Shown here: positions 16,721 to 24,268 of the stretch, piece after piece
Layout: the number at the start of each line of letters is the position of its first letter
How positions within the stretch are numbered: position 1 is the stretch's first letter
Assembly (NCBI RefSeq): GCF_008042075.1
Contig: NZ_RDBN01000053.1
Span: 925,056-970,540 of the forward strand
DNA length: 45,485 nt
Origin: Streptomyces sp. UW30
GTDB taxonomy: Bacteria; Actinomycetota; Actinomycetes; Streptomycetales; Streptomycetaceae
Direction: 5' to 3'
Made by a program: the position numbers and the translations under genes
Notes under the pieces: model-generated
Told to the model about the DNA's origin: nothing
The model's input: only the letters and a program-made list of their open reading frames with translations
Database searches by the model: none

Positions 16721-16781
16721 ACACCCCGCCCACCGCCGTCAGCGGCGGCCGGACGGTGTCACGACAAACAGTCGAGTGGCG

Positions 16782-19700
16782 TCACAGCAGGCCGTCCCAC
16801 ATCTGCTCCAACAGCACCGACCACCAGCTCTCCGGCGAGCCGAGCGCCGCCGGGTCGAGGGAGGCGAGCTGCGCCTGGAAGTCGACGGTCCAGCGGCCCG
16901 CCTGCTCCTGGTTCAGGCCGAAGCGAAGCCGCCACATCCCGCCGAGCAGCGCCAGGCAGCGCTGGAACTCGGGCAGGCCCGTGTTCACGAACTGCGGCGG
17001 TACGGGCGCACCGCCCGGGCCCGCCTCCACCGGCACGGCGACGATGTTCGCCGTCCCGTACTGCACACAGATCGCCTTGCCGAAGTCGCTGCCCATGACG
17101 AGGTACGACCCCGCGTCCGACGCCGGCTGCACACCACGCTCGTGCGCCAGCTCCGCCAGCGTCGGAACCGGCCGCCCCGGCTGGGCCTGCGCCCAGAAGA
17201 ACGGGCCCATGTCCATCGGCAGACCGCCGACGACCAGGCTGTGCGCCACGACCGGCGGCACGCCCTGCCGGGACACTGCGGCCTGCTCGAACCGGAAGAT
17301 CCCCGGCCCGAACGCCCCCGCCAGCTCGTGCGCCACGCCCTCCGGCGGGATCGGCGGCGCCGCCTGCACCTGCGGCAGCGGCGCGCGCACCGGCGCCGGC
17401 CGGGCGGGCCCGTCAGCCACCTCGTGCAACTCGCCCTGGTGGGCGATGAGTTGCTGCATGCCCTGCTGCCGGCTCGCGTGATCGGTGCCGTACGGCGCGA
17501 TCGAGGTGATGCGCGCCTGCGGCCACTGCTCCCGGATCATCCGCGCGCAGTACGCACCCGGCAGCTCGCACGACTCCAACTCGGTGTGCAGCTCCAGGAC
17601 CTGGTCCGGCGGCACGTTCATGCCCCGCAGCTCGTGGAAGATCTGCCACTCCGGGTGCGGCGTACCCGGCGCCGAACGCCGGATCAGCTGCTGCTCCGAG
17701 CCGTCCTGCGCACGGTAGCGAAGGACGGCCTGGTAGCCGGGTCCGACCGTCGGCTGACCGGTGGGCTGCGGCGGATACCCGTACGACGGCTGGGCCGGCC
17801 CGGGTTGCGGAGGTCCAGGGTGCGGCGGTCCCGGTTGCGCGGGCCCGGGTTGCCCCGGCATGGCATGCCCGGGCGGCGGCGCGACGGCACCCGGCGGCCT
17901 GGGCGGCTGGGCTGCGCCGGGCATGCCTGGGGCACCGGGAGCACCGGGAGCACCGGGAGCACCGGGAGCACCGGGAACACCGGGAACACCGGGAACACCG
18001 GGAGGCGGCATACCCGGTCCCGCCGGCGGCATGCCGGGAGCGCCCGGAGCCTGCGGTGCGCCGGGGGCCTGCGGCGGTGGAGGCATACCCGGGCCGCCGA
18101 CCGGCGGCCCGGCCAGCACGGTCTCCGCGTGGTGCACGGCACCGGGAGGCTGGGGAGCACCGGGACCGGCGGTGCCAGGCACGCCGGGGATCCCGGGAGC
18201 GCCCGGAGGCTGCGGCGCGCCAGGCATGCCCGGGGCACCGGGAGTACCCGGCGCGTTGGGAATGCCGGGCGGGTTCGGAGGCCCTGGCGGATTCGGCACA
18301 CCAGGACCGCCAGGGGCGCCAGGGGCGCCAGGCGCACCGGGCGCGCCAGGAGCACCCGGCGGCTGCGGCGCACCCCCCATCCGACTCGGGTCGGCCAGCA
18401 TCGTCGCGGCATGGTGCACCCCGCCCGGGGGCGTACCGCCGGGCGTGCCGGGCGGGTTGGGGGCGCCCGGAGGCTGCGGCGCGCCGGGCATACCGGGCGC
18501 ACCCGGGGCGCCGGGCGGCTGCGGAAGGCCAGGCGGGTTCGGAGCACCCGGCCCCTGCGGAACCCCGGGCCCGGCGGCGCCCTCCGGCCCACCGGGCCCG
18601 AGCGACGACACAAGCTGCGTAGGCACATAGCCGCCACCCGACGCACCCGGAGCACCCGGAGCCGACGGCGGCGCAGGCGTACTGCCCGCCGACGCACCCG
18701 GCATCCCCGGCGTCCCCGGCGCACCCGGCGGCGGAGGCGGCGTAGCCCCACCCCGCGCCCGCAGAGGCGCCGCCTTGCTCGTCGCGGCATCGGCGATGTC
18801 CGCGGCGTCCGGCACGGGCGTCTGCCCCGGCGCCCCGGGAGTGCCCGGAGCATGCGGCACACCCGCACCACCAGCGGGCCCGCCCTGCGGATACCCGTAC
18901 GACGGCGCACCCGGCGCAGGCGGTGGTGTCACACCCGGCGCAGGCGGCGTACCCGGCCCACCCGCACCCTGCGGATAGCCATACGACGACGCACCCGGCG
19001 CAGGCGGAGGAGTCGCACCCGGCGCAGGCGTGCGACCCGGCCCACTGCCACCCTCCGGGTAACCGTACGAAGGCGGAGGCGTCACATCCGGCGGAGTCAC
19101 CGCACCCGGCCCAGGCATCGCGCCCGCCCCACCCGCACCCTGCGGATAGCCATACGACGACCCACCCGGCGCAGGCGGAGGCGTACTCCCCGCCCCACCC
19201 GCCGCGTTCGCACCATCCAGCGCCGGCGAGACCGCCGTCGGCGGAAGCTGGCTGCCACCGGACATCAACGCCGTCTGGGCATCCGGCTGCGCGGCCGGCG
19301 GCACACTGTCGTCACCACTCAGCGGGGGCGCGAACACCGTCTCCGGCAACGGCACCGAGCGGTCCTCACCCGCATCGGCGTTGGTGTCCGTCCCGGCCCA
19401 GGGGGTCGCCCCGTCGGGCACACCCACCGAGGCCGGACCGACGCCCACCGAGCCCGAGCCGACCCCCGCCGGGGGCCCACCCATCGTCTCCGCAAGCGCC
19501 CCTGCACCGGACGCTCCACCGGCGGACGCGTCACTCGGCGCCGCAGACCCCCCGGCCCGCGAGTCCCCGTCGGAGTCCGCCTCCGGCGTCCCCAACCGGT
19601 CCGCCGCCTCCTGCAGCCACTCCGGCGGAGTCAGCAGGAACGACGTCTGGTTCAGGTCCACCCGGGCCGGAGCCGCCGGCGCCGGCGCGGCGGCCTCGCC

Positions 19701-19961
19701 ACCGCGGCCGTACTCCTCCTCGTACCGGCGGATCACCTCACCCACCGGCAGCGCGGGCCACAAGGTGGCCTCCCCGCTGTCCCGGGCGATCACCAGCCGC
19801 TGCGCGCCCCCGTCCGAACGCGGCCCGTCGGCGCGGTCCTCGGCCCACACCACGAACCCGCGCTCGAACTCCCGCACCCGCACCTCACGATGCTGGTACG
19901 ACGGCACATCCCCGTTGATCCACTCCTCGGCGCGCTCCTGCGCCTGCGCGAACGTCACCAT
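16782..19961 (-). CDS. Imm35/YrhB - collagen-like - deaminase - SUKH-4 fusion protein
   Basis: A 1059-aa multidomain protein with no signal peptide. Residues 1-85 resemble the YrhB/Imm35 immunity fold (VTFAQAQERAEEWI, then RLVIARDSGEATLWP). About 265-730 is a Pro/Gly-rich tract with long GAPGAPG runs and recurring YGYPQ blocks. About 742-870 looks like a toxin-type deaminase: H769-P-E771 as the first zinc/proton-shuttle motif, then E794 with C798 and C805 in TELESCELPGAYC. About 874-1059 matches SUKH-4 (GGLPMDMGPFFWAQ, YLVMGSDFGKAICVQYGTAN, FQRCLALLGGMW). ATG 19961 was chosen because homologous-looking sequence starts there; GTG 19973 overlaps the previous stop and is possible. The gene lies 8 bp after the WHH-SUKH-1 gene and is probably cotranscribed. 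An attacking enzyme and two immunity-type domains share one chain, so the protein may be an auto-inhibited effector or a nucleotide-editing enzyme; this is inference. Confidence 0.8.
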   Translation of the reverse strand: MVTFAQAQERAEEWINGDVPSYQHREVRVREFERGFVVWAEDRADGPRSDGGAQRLVIARDSGEATLWPALPVGEVIRRYEEEYGRGGEAAAPAPAAPARVDLNQTSFLLTPPEWLQEAADRLGTPEADSDGDSRAGGSAAPSDASAGGASGAGALAETMGGPPAGVGSGSVGVGPASVGVPDGATPWAGTDTNADAGEDRSVPLPETVFAPPLSGDDSVPPAAQPDAQTALMSGGSQLPPTAVSPALDGANAAGGAGSTPPPAPGGSSYGYPQGAGGAGAMPGPGAVTPPDVTPPPSYGYPEGGSGPGRTPAPGATPPPAPGASSYGYPQGAGGPGTPPAPGVTPPPAPGAPSYGYPQGGPAGGAGVPHAPGTPGAPGQTPVPDAADIADAATSKAAPLRARGGATPPPPPGAPGTPGMPGASAGSTPAPPSAPGAPGASGGGYVPTQLVSSLGPGGPEGAAGPGVPQGPGAPNPPGLPQPPGAPGAPGMPGAPQPPGAPNPPGTPGGTPPGGVHHAATMLADPSRMGGAPQPPGAPGAPGAPGAPGAPGGPGVPNPPGPPNPPGIPNAPGTPGAPGMPGAPQPPGAPGIPGVPGTAGPGAPQPPGAVHHAETVLAGPPVGGPGMPPPPQAPGAPQAPGAPGMPPAGPGMPPPGVPGVPGVPGAPGAPGAPGAPGAPGMPGAAQPPRPPGAVAPPPGHAMPGQPGPAQPGPPHPGPPQPGPAQPSYGYPPQPTGQPTVGPGYQAVLRYRAQDGSEQQLIRRSAPGTPHPEWQIFHELRGMNVPPDQVLELHTELESCELPGAYCARMIREQWPQARITSIAPYGTDHASRQQGMQQLIAHQGELHEVADGPARPAPVRAPLPQVQAAPPIPPEGVAHELAGAFGPGIFRFEQAAVSRQGVPPVVAHSLVVGGLPMDMGPFFWAQAQPGRPVPTLAELAHERGVQPASDAGSYLVMGSDFGKAICVQYGTANIVAVPVEAGPGGAPVPPQFVNTGLPEFQRCLALLGGMWRLRFGLNQEQAGRWTVDFQAQLASLDPAALGSPESWWSVLLEQMWDGLL
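17932..18003 (-). repeat. 9-bp tandem repeat encoding collagen-like Gly-X-Pro triplets
   Basis: Six copies of GCACCGGGA are followed by two of ACACCGGGA. On the coding strand they encode alternating APG and VPG triplets. It is the most regular piece of a much longer Gly/Pro tract and is prone to slippage and assembly collapse. Confidence 0.9.
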
Positions 19962-19969
19962 CGCGAAGC

Positions 19970-20995
19970 TCACTCCCCCACAGCCGCGGCCGCGACGGGC
20001 ACCACACGCGCGAACCCACCGTCCACCATCAGATTCGCCACCGTCTCCAACTCCGGCGGAGAACCCGCCAACCGGGACAGAAACGTGTCGAAGTCCTCAC
20101 CGCACGGCACCAGCAGCCGCTCCACCCGATCCGGCGGCGACCACGAGGGATCCACGTCCCGCGCGTCGTCGTAGGCGCAGAACCACACCGAACCGATCCG
20201 GTCGCCCTTCACCTTCACGGCCAGCAACCCGCCCTGCACGAACCCGACCCCCAGGTAGTCCTTGGTCAGGTGATCACGCAGGCACTTGTTGACGTAGACC
20301 AGGTCGTTGACCGCGGCCTCGTCCCGCACCGTGAACAACGGCTGGTCGATCAGCAGCCCCAACTCCGCGTCCAGCGCGGTCCCGACCGGCGCACACCCGC
20401 CCGCAGCCTTCAGGAACGACCGGTACGCACCGGGCAGCCGGTAGCCGAGATCCTCCTCAACACCCAGCGCCTGCGCCTCCGTCACCGCCACACCCGACTT
20501 CGGCAGCCGGAAGTGCGCCGGCCGGGTCTCCTGCAACGGGCGCGTGCCACGCTTGTGGTGGTCCACCGCCGACGTCGCGATCCCCGCGTGATGCCGCAGC
20601 AGCGCCTTCACCTCGACCGGTACCAACTCCAGCCGGCGCGTGCCCACCACGTGATGCCAGGTCCAGCCGTGCGGCGTCGCCACCGCGGGCACCGTGTCCC
20701 ACAGCTCGTGCCCCGTAGCCGCCAGCGCCGCGTTGGCCGACACATAGTCCGTCAGCCGCAACTCGTCGACGCCGAAACCCTCCGGCGGCTCCGCGATCTC
20801 CACCGCCGCACGCGCGTACGGTGAGAAGTCGGGGTAACCACGGTCGTCCACGCGTACCCCTCTCGGGTGACGCGACGCCCGTACCGGATCCGGGAAATGC
20901 ACGACCTGCCCGGCGTACGCCGCGTTCGGCGGCGCGGCTTGTCCCCCGGCCTGGCGGCCGGGAGGTGCCCCCAGCCCGAGCCGACCTGTCGTCAT
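19970..20995 (-). CDS. WHH-type HNH nuclease domain fused to SUKH-1 (SMI1/KNR4)
   Basis: A 341-aa protein with two domains. Residues about 95-150 carry a WHH-like motif of the HNH/endonuclease VII superfamily: HGWTWHHVVGTRRLELVP with W113-H114-H115, then RHHAGI (H135-H136). From about 165 to 320 it resembles SMI1/KNR4 (SUKH-1): LPKSGVAVTEAQALGVEEDL, YRLPGAYRSFLKAAGG, then a V(Y/N)-rich core and a final VERLLVPCGEDFDTFL. In polymorphic toxin systems WHH nucleases and SUKH proteins are normally separate toxin and antidote genes (established knowledge), so their fusion is notable. No signal peptide or export domain is visible. The ATG at 20995 is preceded by AGGGGG. It is the first gene before the deaminase fusion and is divergent from the YwqJ-type deaminase. 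Confidence 0.82.
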   Translation of the reverse strand: MTTGRLGLGAPPGRQAGGQAAPPNAAYAGQVVHFPDPVRASRHPRGVRVDDRGYPDFSPYARAAVEIAEPPEGFGVDELRLTDYVSANAALAATGHELWDTVPAVATPHGWTWHHVVGTRRLELVPVEVKALLRHHAGIATSAVDHHKRGTRPLQETRPAHFRLPKSGVAVTEAQALGVEEDLGYRLPGAYRSFLKAAGGCAPVGTALDAELGLLIDQPLFTVRDEAAVNDLVYVNKCLRDHLTKDYLGVGFVQGGLLAVKVKGDRIGSVWFCAYDDARDVDPSWSPPDRVERLLVPCGEDFDTFLSRLAGSPPELETVANLMVDGGFARVVPVAAAAVGE

Positions 20996-21306
20996 GGCGG
21001 TTGCCCCCTGCGGCGTTCTGATACGCCCCACCACGACCACTCTCGGTCACAACGGCACGTATCGACTGTCTCGTCTGCGTCCACGCGTCACCGCATGGAA
21101 AGCGGTGCCGACAGCCTATGCGGTACGACGACACCGGTCACCGGCGCCGGTCACCACCCCCCGCGCCATCGTGACCAGCCGTCACCCCGCCGTGACAGCC
21201 TGCCCAAACCCGGGCGTGTCGCGTCGCCCCAGCTTCCGCACCCGCCACGGCATTTGGCACTCTGTGACGTCCGAGAGCATGCCCGGGGGATGCTCAGGAG
21301 GGGATG
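20996..21306. other. Divergent regulatory gap of the SUKH island
   Basis: No gene is seen. The gap contains ACCGC/GCGGT arms (21090-21094 and 21102-21106), a direct repeat CCGGTCACC and a TTTGGCAC element before the deaminase start. On the minus strand a possible -10 TATCAG occurs near 21020. Promoters on both strands must lie here; none is assigned firmly. Confidence 0.5.
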
Positions 21307-21828
21307 ATGATCATGAACGCGACGCAAACAGGTCCACACGCCGCGAGGTCCGGCGACCCCCGCATCGGCTGGAGCGCCACCGAAACCGCGCACGTACCCG
21401 CCCTCCACCACCGCCGCGACGGCATACTCCCCACCGTCGCCGCCGCCCTCTCCGTCCGCGGCGCCACCCTCACCGGCACCGCCGCCCGCGGCGACCAGCC
21501 CCCGGACCTGCACCACCTGGTACAGGACTTCCTCGACACCCTCACCAGCTCGGAACGCGACCGCTTCACCGGCCGCTGCGCCGAGACCATCCTCATCTCG
21601 CGCCACATCACCACGGCCGACGCCACCCGCAGCAAACGCGCCGCCCGCAAACCCATGACCAACGGCGAAGCCCGCAAAGCCCTCAAACAGGCCAAGCTCA
21701 CCGCCCGCCGCATCCGCGAGGACGGCGACCCCCTGCACGGCAGCTTCGCCGCCCCCTGCCGCGCCTGCACCGCCCTCAGCTCCCACTTCGGCGTCCGTAT
21801 CGTCGACCCGACAGCGGCGGACGCCTGA
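21307..21828 (+). CDS. YwqJ-type nucleic-acid/nucleotide deaminase
   Basis: A 173-aa single-domain protein. The deaminase signature is clear: C91-A-E93 in FTGRCAETILISRH supplies the first zinc ligand and the catalytic glutamate, and P150-C151-x-x-C154 in APCRACTALSSHFGV supplies the other two ligands. This arrangement and the trailing FGV are those of the YwqJ-like toxin deaminases found at the C-terminus of large secreted toxins in Firmicutes and actinobacteria. Here it stands alone, with no leader, PAAR, WXG or RHS part. AGGAGG (21296-21301) selects the ATG at 21307; ATGs at 21304 and 21313 also exist. The SUKH-3 gene follows after 125 bp, the normal toxin-then-antidote order. Substrate (free base, tRNA or DNA) is unknown. 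Confidence 0.82.
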   Translation: MIMNATQTGPHAARSGDPRIGWSATETAHVPALHHRRDGILPTVAAALSVRGATLTGTAARGDQPPDLHHLVQDFLDTLTSSERDRFTGRCAETILISRHITTADATRSKRAARKPMTNGEARKALKQAKLTARRIREDGDPLHGSFAAPCRACTALSSHFGVRIVDPTAADA

Positions 21829-21953
21829 TCCGCCCACCCGCCGGCACCAACCGCACTCCACCAGCACGACCGCACACCGCACGAGTACGACCGCACACCG
21901 CCGGGCGGCCAGGCGCAGCCGTCACCCCGGCGCACTCGACGAACGAAGGGCAG

Positions 21954-22448
21954 ATGCACACCGACCGCACCTCCAGCACCCGATTCCCCGTCCCCGTCGA
22001 CGCCGCCCTGCGCGCCGCCGGCTGGCAGCCCGGACGCTGGGACATACAGCAGGCCGAAGTCTGGGCGGACACCCTGCGCGAGCACACCTCGCCCGCCGGC
22101 CACCGCCACGCCGTCTTCCCTGCCGCGGTCGAAGCCTGGGCCGAATTCGGCGGCCTGCAGATCGCACCCACCGGCCCCGGCCGCCAGGTCGCCCCGGCCA
22201 CCCTCCACTTCGACCCCCTGCACGGCCTCCACATGGCCCGCACCCTCGGCGACCTCGGCCGCGCCCTCGACACCGAGGTCTGCCCCCTCGGCGCCGAGCC
22301 CGACACCCAGGCGCTCCTCGCCATCGACTCCGAAGGCCGCGTCTACGCCCTCGACCACACCGGCGACTGGTACCTCGGCCCCGACATCGACCAGGCCCTC
22401 GCCGGCCTCGTCGCGGGAATAGAGCCGGTACGCCTCACAGCGGGCTGA
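21954..22448 (+). CDS. SUKH-3 domain immunity-like protein
   Basis: A 164-aa protein resembling the SUKH-3 class. Features are FPVPVDAALRAAGWQPGRWD at the start (VxxALxxAGWxPGR is the class hallmark), HAVFPAAVEAWAEFGGLQI, the central LHFDPLHGLHMA and the C-terminal LLAIDSEGRVYALDHTGDWYLG. SUKH proteins usually neutralise nuclease or deaminase toxins by direct binding, so this is the likely partner of the deaminase encoded 125 bp upstream (inference). The ATG at 21954 has GAAGGG close upstream. The gene converges on the histidine kinase gene with a 32-bp gap and no clear terminator. Confidence 0.85.
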   Translation: MHTDRTSSTRFPVPVDAALRAAGWQPGRWDIQQAEVWADTLREHTSPAGHRHAVFPAAVEAWAEFGGLQIAPTGPGRQVAPATLHFDPLHGLHMARTLGDLGRALDTEVCPLGAEPDTQALLAIDSEGRVYALDHTGDWYLGPDIDQALAGLVAGIEPVRLTAG

Positions 22449-22480
22449 GCCGGCCACGGCACCACACCCGCGAACCGCGA

Positions 22481-23809
22481 CTAAGCCGCCGGAATCACCG
22501 CAGACACCCGAAAACCGCCCGCGTCCGTCGGCCCCGACACAAACACTCCGCCCAGCGCGACGACCCGCTCCTTCATCCCCACCAGGCCGTTGCCCCCCGA
22601 CGGCAGCAGCGCCGACGACGCCGACTCCGGCGGCGGCTCGTTCTCCACCTGCATCGCGATCTCCGAGGCCCGATGCGCGAGCCGCACATGCGTCTTCGCG
22701 CCGGCCGCGTGCTTGTGGACGTTGGTCAGCGCCTCCTGCACCACGCGATACGCCGTCTGCTCGACCTCCGGCGCATACACCCGCGTCTCACCCTCCACCG
22801 ACAGGTCCACGGCCATCCCCGCGGCAGCCGACTGCCCGATCAACTCCTCCAACTCGGACAGACAGGGCCCGTCGGCGCCCCCCTCGTCCCCGCCGAACCG
22901 CTCCCGATCGGCCGCGGCGGCGGCAGCGGCGCCCACAGCCGCGAGCGGTACGACCGCCCCGCGCACCCGTTCCACCTCGACGGCCCCGCTGCGCAGCACA
23001 CCGAGCATCTCCCGCAACTCGGTCAACGCCTGCCGCCCCATGTCCCCCACCAGCGAGGCGTTCTTCACGGCCTTCTCGGGATCCTTGCGCGCGACCGCCT
23101 GAAGGGCAGCCGCATGCACCACCATCAGACTCACCCGATGTGCGACGACGTCATGCATCTCGCGCGCGATCCGGGTCCGCTCCTCGTTCCGCGCCCACTC
23201 GGCCCGCTCCTCGGCCCGCTCCGCGAGCAGCTGAAGCTCCCGCTCAAGACTGTCGGCCCGCTCCCGCAGGCTCTCCATCAGCCGGCGCCGGGCCCCCACA
23301 TACAGCCCGAGCAGGAGAGGAGGCGCGGTCACCCCGAGAGCCGTGGTGACCGAGGCGAACGGAACCACCCAGTCCCCGAAGCTCAGGTCCCCCCGGTCCA
23401 CGCCCTGGCGCACCCACACGAACGTCACGATCAGCGTGCCTACGAACGACATCCCGGCCAGGGAGGCGATGATCCGCCGCGGGAGCTCGGAAGCGGCGAG
23501 CGTGTACAGGCCGACGATGCCCAGCAGGAGCCCCATCTGGGCCGGCAGCACGGCGATCGACACGAGTACGACGGCGATGGGCCAGCGGCGCCGCAGCACC
23601 AGCACGGCTCCCGCCAGCAGGCCGAAGACGACCCCCGCGGCCACCGGGATCCCGGCATCCGCCGCGAACCGAACCCCCTCGACTCCGCACTCCAGCGCCG
23701 ACACCATGCCCAGACTCACGTCCAGCACGGCACTGCGCCATCTGCCCCACCACCACAGCCCAGCCCCCGGTGGCGGGTGCCCGGCGTGGTATTCCCCCGT
23801 CGTGGTCAT
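22481..23809 (-). CDS. DesK/NarX-type sensor histidine kinase, orphan
   Basis: A 442-aa membrane sensor kinase. About five N-terminal helices (residues 27-175) are followed by a short coiled coil and the HisKA_3 dimerisation helix RIAREMHDVVAHRVSLM with the phospho-accepting histidine. The C-terminal HATPase has VQEALTNVHKHA as N-box, and GGNGLVGMKERVVALGG covers the G-box region. No response-regulator gene is adjacent; NarL-type regulators exist in the window at 36672 and 44700, but nothing links them. The ATG at 23809 is used, although GGAGG is only 1 nt away from it. The stimulus is unknown; the small sensor loops suggest detection within the membrane, as in DesK. Confidence 0.9.
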   Translation of the reverse strand: MTTTGEYHAGHPPPGAGLWWWGRWRSAVLDVSLGMVSALECGVEGVRFAADAGIPVAAGVVFGLLAGAVLVLRRRWPIAVVLVSIAVLPAQMGLLLGIVGLYTLAASELPRRIIASLAGMSFVGTLIVTFVWVRQGVDRGDLSFGDWVVPFASVTTALGVTAPPLLLGLYVGARRRLMESLRERADSLERELQLLAERAEERAEWARNEERTRIAREMHDVVAHRVSLMVVHAAALQAVARKDPEKAVKNASLVGDMGRQALTELREMLGVLRSGAVEVERVRGAVVPLAAVGAAAAAAADRERFGGDEGGADGPCLSELEELIGQSAAAGMAVDLSVEGETRVYAPEVEQTAYRVVQEALTNVHKHAAGAKTHVRLAHRASEIAMQVENEPPPESASSALLPSGGNGLVGMKERVVALGGVFVSGPTDAGGFRVSAVIPAA

Positions 23810-24073
23810 GCCTCCAGCCTACGGGCCGACCGACCCGCCTTTCCGGCGAGTTTCGCGGACTGGCCTACACCACATTCGGTAACCGAACCCATACGAAACA
23901 GCCCGATATCCCTCGAACTGCTGAACCATTCACCGTTCATCCCCGGAAGCGATCATTCCGCCCGGACGACTCCAGGGCGCAGACCAACACCGTCGCGTCG
24001 AAGGCCGGCGGTACGGCATAGTAGGAGGCGCCACTCGGCGGCCTGACCAAATGTCCGGTTCGGTTGAGTTCAA
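23810..24073. other. Gap before tRNA-Gln
   Basis: This 264-bp stretch is less GC-rich than its surroundings. It must contain the kinase promoter (minus) and the tRNA promoter (plus). No gene or strong repeat was found. Confidence 0.4.
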
Positions 24074-24145
24074 TCCCCCGTGGTGTAATTGGCAGCACTG
24101 TGGCTTTTGGTGCCATCTGTCCGGGTTCGAGTCCTGGCGGGGGAG
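24074..24145 (+). tRNA. tRNA-Gln (anticodon UUG)
   Basis: The acceptor stem TCCCCCG (24074-24080) pairs with CGGGGGA (24138-24144), with discriminator G at 24145. The T-arm is CCGGG-TTCGAGT-CCTGG, and the anticodon stem GTGGC/GCCAT closes the loop TTTTGGT with anticodon TTG. CCA is not encoded, as is common in Streptomyces. It lies upstream of glmU. Confidence 0.95.
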
Positions 24146-24158
24146 CAAGTGCACGGTT

Positions 24159-24193
24159 CGGGCCCTGACTGCTGACAGCTCAGTCGGGGCCCG
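24159..24193 (+). terminator. Terminator after tRNA-Gln
   Basis: CGGGCCCTGACTG (24159-24171) pairs with CAGTCGGGGCCCG (24181-24193), a 13-bp stem with one G-U pair and a 9-nt loop. It lies 13 nt after the tRNA. Confidence 0.85.
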
Positions 24194-24268
24194 CTCTCAT
24201 ATCCCCCACGAAACACCCCGGTATCCTGCGGATGTCACCCCACCCCCTCCACAGCCGAAGGGCATCCC

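Noticed and set aside
16662..20174. 1170-codon frame and a Gly-rich frame antisense to the deaminase fusion gene
   Set aside because: Repeats such as GAPGAPG are mirrored on the opposite strand because the collagen-like codons are C/G-rich; there is no ribosome site and the functional motifs are on the minus strand.
21090..21160. Operator from ACCGC/GCGGT arms and CCGGTCACC repeats upstream of the deaminase
   Set aside because: Arms of five bases and a common GC-rich repeat are not distinctive enough to annotate as a site.
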